Below, piece by piece: positions 1 to 7,713 of a stretch of DNA of 64,000 nucleotides. The notes beneath the pieces are model-generated. The model saw only the letters and a list, made by a program, of their open reading frames with translations. It was not told the origin of the DNA and made no database searches. Origin of the DNA: Sphingobium psychrophilum (GTDB lineage Bacteria > Pseudomonadota > Alphaproteobacteria > Sphingomonadales > Sphingomonadaceae); contig NZ_JABBFV010000007.1 in NCBI RefSeq assembly GCF_012927105.1, positions 62,001 through 126,000 on the forward strand, given 5' to 3'. The position numbers were made by a program, and so were the translations under genes. Position 1 is the first letter of the stretch. Each line of letters starts with the position of its first letter.

Positions 1-599
1 TGCGCATTTTCATTCAGCGTCGGTTCGTTGCGGTCGAGCCGCGTCACGGCATCGCCATGGGCGCGCATGAAGGATGTCAGCCCCTCCGGCCCGCCCAGCA
101 TCGGCAGCAGCAGGTTGGCGGCGCTATTGTCGCTCACCTCGACCGCGGCCTGGGCCAGTTCGCCCATGCTCATGCGGCCGCGCTTCTTGTTCTTCTTCAC
201 GACCGGCGCGTAATCGAGGATATCGTCGCCGCTGAAGGGGATTTCGCCCTCCAGCCCGAACTTGCCGCCTTCCGCACCGATCAGGACGGCGGCGGCCAGC
301 GGTCCCTTGAAGGTGGAACACATGGCGAAGCGCTCGTCACGATTGAAGCCCAGCAAAAGCGCGCCCGATTTATCGACCAGCGCGACGCCAAGCCGCCCTC
401 CAACTTCCTTCTCGATCTCCGCCGGATTGCGCACCGACGTCAGCGCCGATTGCGGCACTAGATAGCGGGGCGCGGCCGGCAGCAGCGAATCGAGACGGCC
501 GGTCGGTTCCGGCGGCTTGGCCGGTGCCTTCTTTTTCTCAGCGGCAATCGAGGGCGCGGCCAACAGCGCAAGCGTCGCCAGAGCAGTCAAAATCTTCAC
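1..599 (-). CDS. bla: Class A beta-lactamase, C-terminus beyond window
   Basis: Periplasmic serine hydrolase expected to open beta-lactam rings. It reads from a GTG at 599 and leaves the window at base 1, so about 199 residues are visible. Residues 1-20 form a signal peptide ending near SIAA. The class A motifs are in order: the nucleophile box S95-T-F-K98, the S156-D-N loop, and E192-P-T-L-N196, matching the catalytic Glu166/Asn170 box of the Ambler scheme. A Cys sits directly before the nucleophile, as in CTX-M and KPC enzymes; its possible partner Cys238 and the KTG box lie outside the window. The GTG is two bases past the stop of the ferredoxin gene, so the two are probably cotranscribed. 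Class is confident; substrate spectrum cannot be read. Confidence 0.85.
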   Translation of the reverse strand, partial: MKILTALATLALLAAPSIAAEKKKAPAKPPEPTGRLDSLLPAAPRYLVPQSALTSVRNPAEIEKEVGGRLGVALVDKSGALLLGFNRDERFAMCSTFKGPLAAAVLIGAEGGKFGLEGEIPFSGDDILDYAPVVKKNKKRGRMSMGELAQAAVEVSDNSAANLLLPMLGGPEGLTSFMRAHGDAVTRLDRNEPTLNENA

Positions 600-601
600 G
601 G

Positions 602-937
602 TCACATGCCCTGCATATTGTTGAATTCACCGGGAATACGGACGGTCAGCCGGTCCATCTTGCCGTCCAATATGATCTGGCAGGACAGGCGGCTGGTGCG
701 GGTGGCGGCGGCGGCAAGGTCGAGCATATCCTCTTCATCCTCGCTGGCGCGCGGCAGGCGCGCGAAATCATCGGCATCGACGACGACATGGCAGGTAGAG
801 CAGGCCATCTGTCCCTCGCAAGTGCCCTCCAGCGGCTGACCGGCGGCCTGGGCGATATCGAGCAGCACCGATCCTGTGGGTGCGTCAACCTCCTGTCGTC
901 TCTCGCCATCGGCGCTGATGAAGGTGACCCTGGTCAT
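602..937 (-). CDS. [2Fe-2S] ferredoxin, adrenodoxin type
   Basis: Small soluble electron carrier of 111 residues. The four cluster ligands have vertebrate/bacterial adrenodoxin spacing: C40-x5-C46-x2-C49 and C86. The acidic stretch around residues 66-74 (EDEEDMLD) is typical of the partner-binding face of Isc/adrenodoxin-type ferredoxins. It follows two cysteine desulfurase genes on the same strand, which suggests it supplies electrons in iron-sulfur cluster assembly, though it could also serve a P450 or a ring hydroxylase. The next gene, a beta-lactamase, begins two bases after its stop. Confidence 0.9.
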   Translation of the reverse strand: MTRVTFISADGERRQEVDAPTGSVLLDIAQAAGQPLEGTCEGQMACSTCHVVVDADDFARLPRASEDEEDMLDLAAAATRTSRLSCQIILDGKMDRLTVRIPGEFNNMQGM

Positions 938-957
938 GCTAATCCGTGCGCTCCCTT

Positions 958-2046
958 TTACGGCGCCGCTTGTGCGGCTGCCGCTTCATTCAATGCCTCT
1001 GCAGCCCTCTCCAATTCCTCCCGGCGCGTGTAACGGCCAAAGCCGATCCGCACCGATCCGCGCGCCTGTGCATCTGACAGCCCCAGTGCGCGCAGGACAT
1101 GGCTAGGCCGCCCGGACCCGCTTGCGCAAGCGCTACCGAGCGAAAAAGCAACATTGCGGCAATCCGACAACAGCCGCGCGCCATCGATGCCGTCGCGGCG
1201 CAGGTTCAGATTGCCGGGATAGCGCGCCGTTTGCGACCCGTTGAGCGTCCAGTCCGCAAACAGCTTGGCGGCCAGCGCGGCGAGGCTTTCGACATGGGCG
1301 CGGTCGCCGTCCGCCCGTTCATGCATCAGCCGCGCCGCGACGCCGAATCCGGCGCACAACGCTGGCGACAGCGTGCCGGAGCGCAGCCCGCCTTCCTGCC
1401 CGCCGCCATGGATCAGTGGCGCGGGCCGCACGCCATCACGCAGCCACAGAGCGCCCACACCCTTGGGACCATGGATCTTGTGTGCGCTGATCGCGATCAT
1501 GTCGCAGGTCGGCGGCAGAGGCACGCGGCCATAGCCCTGCACCGCGTCGCACAGGAACAGCGCGCCGGCCTGATGCGCCAGGTCGGCGAGCGCGGCGACC
1601 GGCTGGATAACGCCGATCTCGTTATTCACTAGCATGGCGACGACGAGTGCGACACCTGGAACGATGACGCGGGTGGCCGCCTCCAGATCGACCAAGCCAT
1701 CCGCGTCCACCGCCAGGACCGTCACATCCCGCCCGGCCCAGCCCATCGCCTGTGCCGTATCCAGCACCGCGGCATGTTCGGTCGCGATGGTGACGATGCC
1801 GCCCGGCGGCGCGCCCTGGATTGCGATGTTGAGCGCTTCGGTCGCGCCGGACGTGAAGAGCAATTGGCCGTCGGGGGGCAGCAGCCGGGCGATCGCATCG
1901 CGAGCCGCCTCCACCTGCGCGGCCGCGGCTCGACCCAGGCGATGGGCGCTGTGCGGGTTGGCGAACTGATCGCGCAGCAGCGGCACCATCGCATCAAAGG
2001 CTTCGGGCGCGAGCGGCGTCGTTGCCTGATAATCGAGATAGATCAT
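958..2046 (-). CDS. Cysteine desulfurase, NifS/IscS family (first of tandem pair)
   Basis: PLP enzyme that removes sulfur from cysteine to give alanine and an enzyme persulfide, for iron-sulfur clusters or tRNA thiolation. 362 residues from the ATG at 2046, which overlaps the stop of the upstream paralogue as ATGA; a longer reading to 2088 would run into that gene. It begins MIYLDYQATTPL, the family N-terminus. It has the PLP-lysine box ISAHKIHGPKG, the VNNEIGVIQP stretch, and the active-site cysteine loop GSACASG, followed by the conserved SVRIGFGRYT. Two such genes in a row is unusual enough that one may be specialised or act as a partner of the other. Confidence 0.9.
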   Translation of the reverse strand: MIYLDYQATTPLAPEAFDAMVPLLRDQFANPHSAHRLGRAAAAQVEAARDAIARLLPPDGQLLFTSGATEALNIAIQGAPPGGIVTIATEHAAVLDTAQAMGWAGRDVTVLAVDADGLVDLEAATRVIVPGVALVVAMLVNNEIGVIQPVAALADLAHQAGALFLCDAVQGYGRVPLPPTCDMIAISAHKIHGPKGVGALWLRDGVRPAPLIHGGGQEGGLRSGTLSPALCAGFGVAARLMHERADGDRAHVESLAALAAKLFADWTLNGSQTARYPGNLNLRRDGIDGARLLSDCRNVAFSLGSACASGSGRPSHVLRALGLSDAQARGSVRIGFGRYTRREELERAAEALNEAAAAQAAP

Positions 2047-3161
2047 CGGCTTGCCCGCCCGGAAGCCTTTGCCGCCATGGCGGTCCATGCGGCGAGGAAC
2101 CTGTCCAGGTCGTTGTCGCAGGTCTGCGGGCCGAAGCTGACGCGGACGACTTCCGAAGCGGCCGCCTCATCCCAGCCCATCGCGCCCAGCACATGGCTGG
2201 TCTTGAGCGAGCCGGACGAACAGGCGCTGCCCGCGGAGACGGAAATGCCCGCCATGTCGAACTGGATCAGTTGCGCGCGCGCCGATACGCCCGGCATCCG
2301 GTAACTGGCGATGGCGGGCAAGCGCGGCGCATCGCGCGCGACGACAACGCCGCCCGCCGCTTCTATCCCCGCGTCCAGCCGGGCGCGCAGGGCGGTCGCG
2401 CGGGGCAGCCAGTCCTCCCGCGCCTCCAGCGCCGCCGCCATGGAAAGGATGGCGGGCAGATTTTCGGTCCCGGCGCGATAACCCTGCTCCTGCCCGCCGC
2501 TCGGCTCGATCAGCGCCAGATCGCGGAGCAGCAGCGCGCCGATGCCGGGCGGGCCGCCGAATTTGTGCGCGCTGATCGCGATCATGTCCGCGTCCGGCAG
2601 CGGCAACTTGCCCGCGCTCTGGGCGCAATCGGCGAACAGCACCGCGCCGTCGCGCTCGATCCGGTCAAGCGGCTGGATCACGCCGGTTTCATTGTTGACA
2701 TGCTGGATGGCGAGGACAAACCTATCATCCGTTTGGGCTGAGCCTGTCGAAGGGCCGTCCTTATTTGCGGCCAAGAAGGACGGGGTTTCGACAGGCTCAG
2801 CCCGAACGGGGGTTTGCACTATTCCGCTATGATCCACCGCCAGCCGCGCCGCGCCCTTCGTCACGCGCAGCACCGCGTCATGCTCCACCGGCGATGTGAC
2901 GATCCGCCCGACCTTTGCGCGCAGCAGGCCGATGGCGATCGCCTCGCTCGCGCCGGAGGTGAAGATCACATGCCCGGTCCAGCCCAGCGCAGACGCGATG
3001 CGCGCGCGCGCATTCTCCAGCATGGCGCGGGCGGCACGGCCGTCGGCATGGGGGCTGGACGGATTCGCCCAGCTTGCCATCGCCCCCACCATAGCGGCCT
3101 GCGCCGCAGGCAGCATCGGCGTGGTGGCGGCATGATCGAGATAAAGGCGGTCGGCGGCCAA
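2043..3161 (-). CDS. Cysteine desulfurase with in-frame palindrome insertion (second of tandem pair)
   Basis: 372 residues, same fold and reaction as its downstream neighbour. Family features: YLDHAATTPM at the N-terminus, TSGASEA, HVNNETGVIQP, PLP box ISAHKFGGPPG and active-site loop GSACSSG followed by SHVLGAMG. Residues about 118-147 do not look like the family. They lie between the strand VDHSGIVQ and the strand FVLAIQHVNNETG and are encoded by a near-perfect palindrome at 2729-2809 that belongs to the repeat family found through the window. The frame stays open, so the enzyme may tolerate the insertion where a surface helix is normally found. Start is the ATG at 3161; the gene is divergent from the hydrolase at 3323. 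Confidence 0.85.
   Translation of the reverse strand: MAADRLYLDHAATTPMLPAAQAAMVGAMASWANPSSPHADGRAARAMLENARARIASALGWTGHVIFTSGASEAIAIGLLRAKVGRIVTSPVEHDAVLRVTKGAARLAVDHSGIVQTPVRAEPVETPSFLAANKDGPSTGSAQTDDRFVLAIQHVNNETGVIQPLDRIERDGAVLFADCAQSAGKLPLPDADMIAISAHKFGGPPGIGALLLRDLALIEPSGGQEQGYRAGTENLPAILSMAAALEAREDWLPRATALRARLDAGIEAAGGVVVARDAPRLPAIASYRMPGVSARAQLIQFDMAGISVSAGSACSSGSLKTSHVLGAMGWDEAAASEVVRVSFGPQTCDNDLDRFLAAWTAMAAKASGRASR
2729..2809. repeat. REP-like palindrome inside coding sequence
   Basis: The left arm at 2729-2751 (ccgtttgggctgagcctgtc...) and right arm at 2787-2809 are near-perfect reverse complements, with a second inner pair around ccgtcctt/aaggacgg. The 81-base span is a multiple of three and is read through by the cysteine desulfurase gene. 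Same ctgagcctgtcgaa core as the intergenic copy at 4085-4178. Confidence 0.9.
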
Positions 3162-3322
3162 ACGGCGTTACTCATTGATTGCGGAAATGGCGGCGGCATC
3201 TATATAGGCGGTCTGCCGCGCAGCGCCAGCAATAGCATTTGCCTATGCAATTGTCTGTGCGATCCGCATCCATTCGCCGTCCGTCCATCCGGGCAGGACG
3301 GCCCAGAACGATAACAGGTGCC

Positions 3323-3979
3323 ATGCCCGACGTCATTTTCACCGGACCCGAAGGTCGCCTCGAAGGCCGCTTCAGCCCCCCGCCCCGCCCGCGCGCGCCC
3401 GTTGCCATGATCCTGCATCCGCACCCGCAAGGCGGCGGCACGATGAATGATCGCATCACCCAGGCGCTCTACAAAACCTTCGTAAAGCGCGGCTTTGCCG
3501 TGTTGCGCTTCAACTTCCGGGGCGTGGGCCGTAGCCAGGGGACGTTCGATAATGGCATCGGCGAACTGAGCGATGCCGCCGCCGCGCTCGACTGGGTGCA
3601 GAGCTTCCACCCCGAAGCGCAGACCACCTGGATCGCAGGCTTCTCCTTCGGTGCCTGGATCGGGATGCAGTTGCTCATGCGACGCCCGGAAATCCGTGGG
3701 TTCATCTCGGTCGCGCCGCCCGCCAACATGTACGACTTCTCGTTCCTGGCGCCCTGCCCCTCATCGGGCATCATCGTGCAGGGCACGTCGGACGAAGTGG
3801 TGACCGCGAGCGCGGTGCAGAAGCTGGTCGACAAGCTGCGCACGCAAAAGGGCATCACCATCCATCACGACGAAATTCGCGGCGCGAACCATTTCTTCGA
3901 GCATGAACTCGAGCAGCTGATGAAGTCGGTGGACAATTATCTCGACATGCGCCTGTCCCCGGACTCCCCGATCCGCTAA
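3323..3979 (+). CDS. Alpha/beta hydrolase, small cytosolic type
   Basis: 218 residues. A serine hydrolase-like fold: HPHPQGGG after the first strands, FRGVGRSQG, the nucleophile elbow GFSFGAW and a late GANHFFEHELEQL carrying the probable catalytic histidine. This pattern belongs to the YdjC/YfhR-like alpha/beta hydrolases (COG2945); a specific substrate cannot be assigned. The ATG at 3323 is preceded by an acagg ribosome site and gives the family N-terminus MPDVIFTGPEG; the in-frame upstream ATG at 3239 would add 28 arginine-rich residues with no family character. Followed by an intrinsic terminator. Confidence 0.8.
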   Translation: MPDVIFTGPEGRLEGRFSPPPRPRAPVAMILHPHPQGGGTMNDRITQALYKTFVKRGFAVLRFNFRGVGRSQGTFDNGIGELSDAAAALDWVQSFHPEAQTTWIAGFSFGAWIGMQLLMRRPEIRGFISVAPPANMYDFSFLAPCPSSGIIVQGTSDEVVTASAVQKLVDKLRTQKGITIHHDEIRGANHFFEHELEQLMKSVDNYLDMRLSPDSPIR

Positions 3980-4008
3980 GGGTTTTGGGCACAAGACGAA
4001 CGGAAAAG

Positions 4009-4032
4009 GCCGCCTGCGAGGCGGCTTTTTTT
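4009..4032 (+). terminator. Intrinsic terminator after the hydrolase
   Basis: Seven-base GC stem gccgcct/aggcggc with loop gcg, followed directly by seven T residues, 29 bases after the hydrolase stop codon. Confidence 0.9.
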
Positions 4033-4084
4033 GTGGGTTTTATGGAAAGGAAGATTAGTTTCCTGCCATTCTCCAATTCCAAAT

Positions 4085-4178
4085 ATCCGTTCGCCCTGAG
4101 CCTGTCGAAGGCTTCTCTTCTTTCGAACGCGAAGATTGAAAAACGAGCAGGGCTTCGACAGGCTCAGCCCGAACGGAT
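4085..4178. repeat. REP-like palindromic repeat
   Basis: Intergenic. Arms at 4085-4110 and 4153-4178 are reverse complements over about 26 bases (atccgttcgccctgagcc.../...ggctcagcccgaacggat). Same subfamily as the copy inside the cysteine desulfurase gene. Confidence 0.9.
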
Positions 4179-4231
4179 GTCGGGGATCTAGTTAGGTCAC
4201 CAGCCAATCCATGCCGTCCCTCACCTGCCCC

Positions 4232-4660
4232 CTATATCTGCCGCTTCGCATCGAAGGGCGCGACGATCTTGCAGCGATAGGATCGCACTTCGTCGATCAG
4301 GCCGGAGTGCAGTTCGGTCGACAATATCAGGGTCGATCGGTCCAGCCGTTCCAACCGCCGCGTGTCGCTCAGAAGGCCGCTGAACATGCCGCCGCCCTGC
4401 TGGACCAGGGTGATCGTCGCATCGTCCTGCGCCGCGATCTTGTTCCAGCCCCGGCCGCCTTCGCGCCAGCGCCCGGCGGTGAAATCGATCACGATTTCCC
4501 GCACGGATCGGTCGTCGGCGGTGCAGGACAGGCCGCGTATCTGCGCCGGAGCGGGCGAAGCGGCCGCTGGCGGCGGTAGCGGCGTCGCGGCACCGGCCAA
4601 GGGTGCGGTCAGGCCACAGACGCCTGTCAGCAGGAGCGCTAGTAACCCGTGGCGGCGCAT
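4232..4660 (-). CDS. Secreted protein of unknown function, DUF4893-like size
   Basis: 142 residues from the ATG at 4660, giving a clear signal peptide (MRRHGLLALLLTGVCGLTAP) followed by a proline/alanine-rich linker to about residue 42. The mature part has one early cysteine (LSCTADD) and a late one (YRCKIV), possibly a disulfide. No catalytic motif is recognised. It begins one base after the stop of the small membrane protein upstream, so the two form an operon and may act together at the envelope. The DUF comparison is only by size; function unknown. Confidence 0.6.
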   Translation of the reverse strand: MRRHGLLALLLTGVCGLTAPLAGAATPLPPPAAASPAPAQIRGLSCTADDRSVREIVIDFTAGRWREGGRGWNKIAAQDDATITLVQQGGGMFSGLLSDTRRLERLDRSTLILSTELHSGLIDEVRSYRCKIVAPFDAKRQI

Positions 4661-4661
4661 G

Positions 4662-4850
4662 TCAACGCTGCTCCAGCGGCAGGTCAGGCCCCGGAATCGC
4701 ACTGATCGCGACATTGCCGAACATCACCAGCCCAGCGAAGATCATCAGGCCGCCGCGCTTGCGGTCGCCCTTCTTCACGATCGCATAGACGCCGCCACCG
4801 GTCAGCAATATGCCCGCGAGCATCAATATGGATAAAATCGTACCTGCCAT
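4662..4850 (-). CDS. Small two-helix membrane protein
   Basis: 62 residues from the ATG at 4850 (MAGTILSILMLAG...). Two hydrophobic helices at about 4-24 and 34-52 are separated by a basic loop KKGDRKRG, so both ends probably face the same side and the loop is cytoplasmic. The longer reading to 4967 adds a sequence with no protein character and overlaps the divergent rpiB gene. Function unknown; cotranscribed with the secreted protein downstream. Confidence 0.65.
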   Translation of the reverse strand: MAGTILSILMLAGILLTGGGVYAIVKKGDRKRGGLMIFAGLVMFGNVAISAIPGPDLPLEQR

Positions 4851-4953
4851 GCCGCCTGTCATAGGTGGCAAGCTGGACAGTGGCAATTGCCGTCCTCTCC
4901 CCCTATGAGGCGCGCAGAAACGAATCACCCCATGACCGCAGGGGCCGCGCCTT

Positions 4954-5391
4954 ATGAAAATCGCCATCGCTTCCGATCATGCCGCTATCGACCTGAAGGC
5001 GGAGCTTGCCCAATGGCTGCGCGACGAGGGCCATGCGGTCGCCGACCTTGGCCCTGCGACCGCCGATCGCGTCGATTATCCCGATTATGGTTACAAACTG
5101 GCGTCAGCGGTCGCATCGGGCGACGCGGAACGTGGCATTGCGCTGTGCGGCTCTGGCATCGGCATATCGATCGCGGTCAACCGCCATCCGGCCTGCCGCT
5201 GCGCGCTGGTGGGGGAACCGCTGTCGGCCGCCCTGTCGCGCGAACATAATGACGCCAATGTTCTGGCCATGGGTGCCCGCCTGACCGGCGTGGACATGGC
5301 CAAGGCCTGCGTCACCGCTTTCCTCACCACCGATTTCGGCGGGGGCCGCCATGCCGGCCGCGTCGAAAAATTGTCCCATCCCGCGCTCTGA
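4954..5391 (+). CDS. rpiB: Ribose-5-phosphate isomerase B
   Basis: Interconverts ribose 5-phosphate and ribulose 5-phosphate in the pentose phosphate pathway. 145 residues, the usual RpiB length. Family landmarks are MKIAIASDHAAIDLK at the N-terminus, the catalytic-cysteine loop LCGSGIGISIAVNR, and REHNDANVLAMGARLTG. Twelve bases separate it from glyA, and the rpiB-glyA-nrdR order is common in alphaproteobacteria. A divergent promoter region of about 100 bases separates it from the small membrane protein gene. Confidence 0.95.
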   Translation: MKIAIASDHAAIDLKAELAQWLRDEGHAVADLGPATADRVDYPDYGYKLASAVASGDAERGIALCGSGIGISIAVNRHPACRCALVGEPLSAALSREHNDANVLAMGARLTGVDMAKACVTAFLTTDFGGGRHAGRVEKLSHPAL

Positions 5392-5403
5392 AAGGAAGTT
5401 TCG

Positions 5404-6705
5404 ATGAGCACCGACACCCTCGCCCCCGCCATCCGCCAGGACGGCTTCTTCAGCGAAAATCTCGCCAGCGCGGACCCGGAAATCTTCGGCGCGATCGAGC
5501 ATGAGTTGAAGCGCCAGCAGGACAAGATCGAGCTGATCGCATCCGAGAACATCGTGTCCAAAGCCGTGCTGGAAGCGGCCGGTTCGATCTTCACCAACAA
5601 ATATGCCGAAGGCTATCCGGGCAAGCGCTATTATGGCGGCTGCGAATATGCAGACGTCGTCGAAACGCTGGCAATCGAGCGCGCGAAAGAACTGTTCGGT
5701 GCGAACTTCGCCAACGTCCAGCCCAATAGCGGCAGCCAGATGAATCAGGCCGTGTTCCTGGCGCTGCTGCAACCGGGCGACACCTTCATGGGCCTCGACC
5801 TGTCGTCGGGCGGTCACTTGACCCATGGTTCCCCGGTCAACATGTCGGGCAAGTGGTTCAAGCCGGTCGCCTATGGCGTGCGCGCGGACGATCATCTGAT
5901 CGACATGGACGAAGTCGCCCGCATCGCGCGGGAGAGCAAGCCCAAGCTCATCATCTGCGGCGGCACCGCCTATTCGCGCGTATGGGATTTCAAGCGGTTC
6001 CGCGAGATCGCCGACGAGGTTGGCGCCTATCTGCTGGCCGACATGTCGCACTTCTCCGGCCTGGTCGCCGGCGGCGCGCACCCCTCGCCCGTCCCCTACG
6101 CCCATGTCACCACCACCACGACCCACAAGTCGCTGCGTGGCCCGCGGTCGGGCATCGTCCTGACCAATGACGAGGCGATCGCCAAGAAGATCAACAGCGC
6201 CATCTTCCCCGGTATGCAGGGCGGCCCGCTGATGCACATCATCGCGGCCAAGGCGGTGGCGTTCAAGGAAGCGCTGACGCCGGAATTCAAGGCCTATGCG
6301 CACCAGATCGTCGCCAACGCCCGCGCGCTGAGCGAGACGCTGGCCGACGCCGGCCTGTCGATCGTGTCGGGCGGCACCGACAATCACCTGATGCTGGTCG
6401 ACCTGCGGCCTAAGAACACCACCGGCAAGGCCGCGGAAAAGGCGCTGGATCGCGCCTATATCACCTGCAACAAGAATAATGTGCCGTTCGACACGGCCAG
6501 CCCGTTCGTCACGTCCGGCGTCCGTCTGGGCACGCCGGCCGGCACGACCCGCGGTTTCCGTGAGGAAGAGTTTCGTGAGATCGGCCGCCTGATTGCCGAG
6601 GTCGTGGAAGGCCTCAAGCGCAATGGCGACGAAGGCGATGGTCAGGTCGAACAGCATGTGCGTGAAAAGGTACTGGGCCTGACGAGCCGTTTCCCGATCT
6701 ACTGA
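5404..6705 (+). CDS. glyA: Serine hydroxymethyltransferase
   Basis: Cytosolic PLP enzyme that makes glycine and 5,10-methylene-tetrahydrofolate from serine. 433 residues. Visible motifs: [31 protein letters not shown], the PLP lysine in [14 protein letters not shown], and [18 protein letters not shown]. Preceded by a strong aaaggaag ribosome site. Linked to rpiB upstream and nrdR downstream, a group that supplies one-carbon units and ribose for nucleotide synthesis. Confidence 0.97.
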   Translation: MSTDTLAPAIRQDGFFSENLASADPEIFGAIEHELKRQQDKIELIASENIVSKAVLEAAGSIFTNKYAEGYPGKRYYGGCEYADVVETLAIERAKELFGANFANVQPNSGSQMNQAVFLALLQPGDTFMGLDLSSGGHLTHGSPVNMSGKWFKPVAYGVRADDHLIDMDEVARIARESKPKLIICGGTAYSRVWDFKRFREIADEVGAYLLADMSHFSGLVAGGAHPSPVPYAHVTTTTTHKSLRGPRSGIVLTNDEAIAKKINSAIFPGMQGGPLMHIIAAKAVAFKEALTPEFKAYAHQIVANARALSETLADAGLSIVSGGTDNHLMLVDLRPKNTTGKAAEKALDRAYITCNKNNVPFDTASPFVTSGVRLGTPAGTTRGFREEEFREIGRLIAEVVEGLKRNGDEGDGQVEQHVREKVLGLTSRFPIY

Positions 6706-6717
6706 GGGCAAACCAGG

Positions 6718-6783
6718 CCGTTCGTGTCGGGCGCAGTCGAGACACGCTCGCACAGACGTTTCTCGACACGCTCGAAACGAACG
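6718..6783. repeat. REP-like palindromic repeat, ttcgag/ctcgaa subfamily
   Basis: Begins ccgttcgtgtcg and ends ctcgaaacgaacgg, with gtcgagac and gtttctcgac forming inner arms. Lies between glyA and nrdR. Resembles the copies at 43537-43609 and 61067-61170 more than the ctgagcctgtcgaa type. Confidence 0.8.
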
Positions 6784-6798
6784 GAGATTGATTAGATC

Positions 6799-7260
6799 AT
6801 GCGCTGCCCCTTCTGCGCCCATGAAGACAGCCAGGTGAAGGACAGCCGGCCGACGGAGGATGGCAACGCCATCCGCCGCCGCCGCCAGTGCGAAGCCTGC
6901 GGCGCGCGCTTCACGACCTTCGAGCGCATCCAGTTGCGCGACATATGGGTGGTGAAGAGCGAGGGGCGCAAGGAAGCGTTCGAGCGGGACAAGCTCGCCC
7001 GCTCCATTGGCATCGCCTGCCGCAAGCGGCCGATTGACCCCAGCCGGCTGGAAAAGCTGATCTCCGGCATCCAGCGCCAGTTGGAAACCAGCGGCGACAG
7101 CGAAGTCCCCGCCCGCGCGATCGGCGAAATGGTGATGGAAGGGCTGAAACGTCTCGACAGCGTCGCCTATATCCGTTTCGCCAGCGTCTATAAGGACTTC
7201 ACCGACGCGAAGGATTTCGAGGAATTTGCAGGGACGGTGAAGGAAGTCGGGCGGGAGTGA
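6799..7260 (+). CDS. nrdR: Transcriptional repressor NrdR
   Basis: 153 residues, full family length. The N-terminal zinc ribbon is complete: CPFC at residues 3-6 and CEAC at about 31-34, with RRRRQCE and RFTTFER. An ATP-cone domain follows from about residue 46 ([16 protein letters not shown]). NrdR senses ATP/dATP and represses ribonucleotide reductase genes through NrdR boxes. No NrdR box was recognised in this window. Confidence 0.96.
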   Translation: MRCPFCAHEDSQVKDSRPTEDGNAIRRRRQCEACGARFTTFERIQLRDIWVVKSEGRKEAFERDKLARSIGIACRKRPIDPSRLEKLISGIQRQLETSGDSEVPARAIGEMVMEGLKRLDSVAYIRFASVYKDFTDAKDFEEFAGTVKEVGRE

Positions 7261-7278
7261 GGATGCGCCCGGCTCTCC

Positions 7279-7332
7279 ACCCGTTCGCCCTGAGCCTTTC
7301 CGCATCCGTCCAGTCCAGGCCTCTTCCCCTCT
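7279..7332. repeat. Partial REP-like unit upstream of the GIY-YIG element
   Basis: ccgttcgccctgagcc followed by unrelated bases and no facing arm. It looks like half of a ctgagcctgtcgaa-type palindrome left beside the full unit that starts at 7333. Confidence 0.55.
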
Positions 7333-7713
7333 CCGTTCGTCCTGAGTAGCCATTGAGCGAAGTCGAAATGGCGTATCGAAGGATCACGCAATGACGTTTC
7401 ATACATATATGCTGCACTGTGCAGACGGCAGCTATTATCTAGGCCATAGCGATAATCTGGAGCAGCGTATCGCGCAGCACCAGGCTGGCGAGATTGCGGG
7501 ATATACCCAGAGCCGTCGCCCCATGACGTTGGTCTGGAGCCAAGAATTTAGTTCGCGAGATGAGGCCCTTTCCGCAGAGCAGCAGATCAAGGGCTGGTCA
7601 CGCAAAAAGAAGGAAGGCCTGATTGCGGGAGACTGGGATGCCATCCGGCAAGCGGCGCGCAAATCCTTCGATATGGGGCTTCGACAGGCTCAGCCCCTAC
7701 TCAGGACGAACGG
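7333..7713 (+). mobile_element. GIY-YIG ORF bracketed by inverted REP units (putative element)
   Basis: The left unit at 7333-7386 reads ccgttcgtcctgagtag then cattgagcgaag, cgaaatggcg, tatcgaagg. The right unit at about 7655-7713 is the same unit on the opposite strand (reverse complement ccgttcgtcctgagtag, gggctgagcc, tgtcgaagcc, atatcgaagg). In the plain copies at 31777-31893 and 54265-54374 the two facing units are separated by only about 20 bases; here a roughly 270-base nuclease ORF fills that place. The start codon lies at the inner edge of the left unit and the right unit is translated as the C-terminus. Mobility is inferred. Confidence 0.5.

Noticed and set aside
5104..7353. A 749-codon open frame on the minus strand
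   Set aside because: It is antisense to rpiB, glyA and nrdR, which are clear families on the plus strand; long antisense frames are expected at this GC content, and the translation is Arg/Asp/Gly-rich without motifs.
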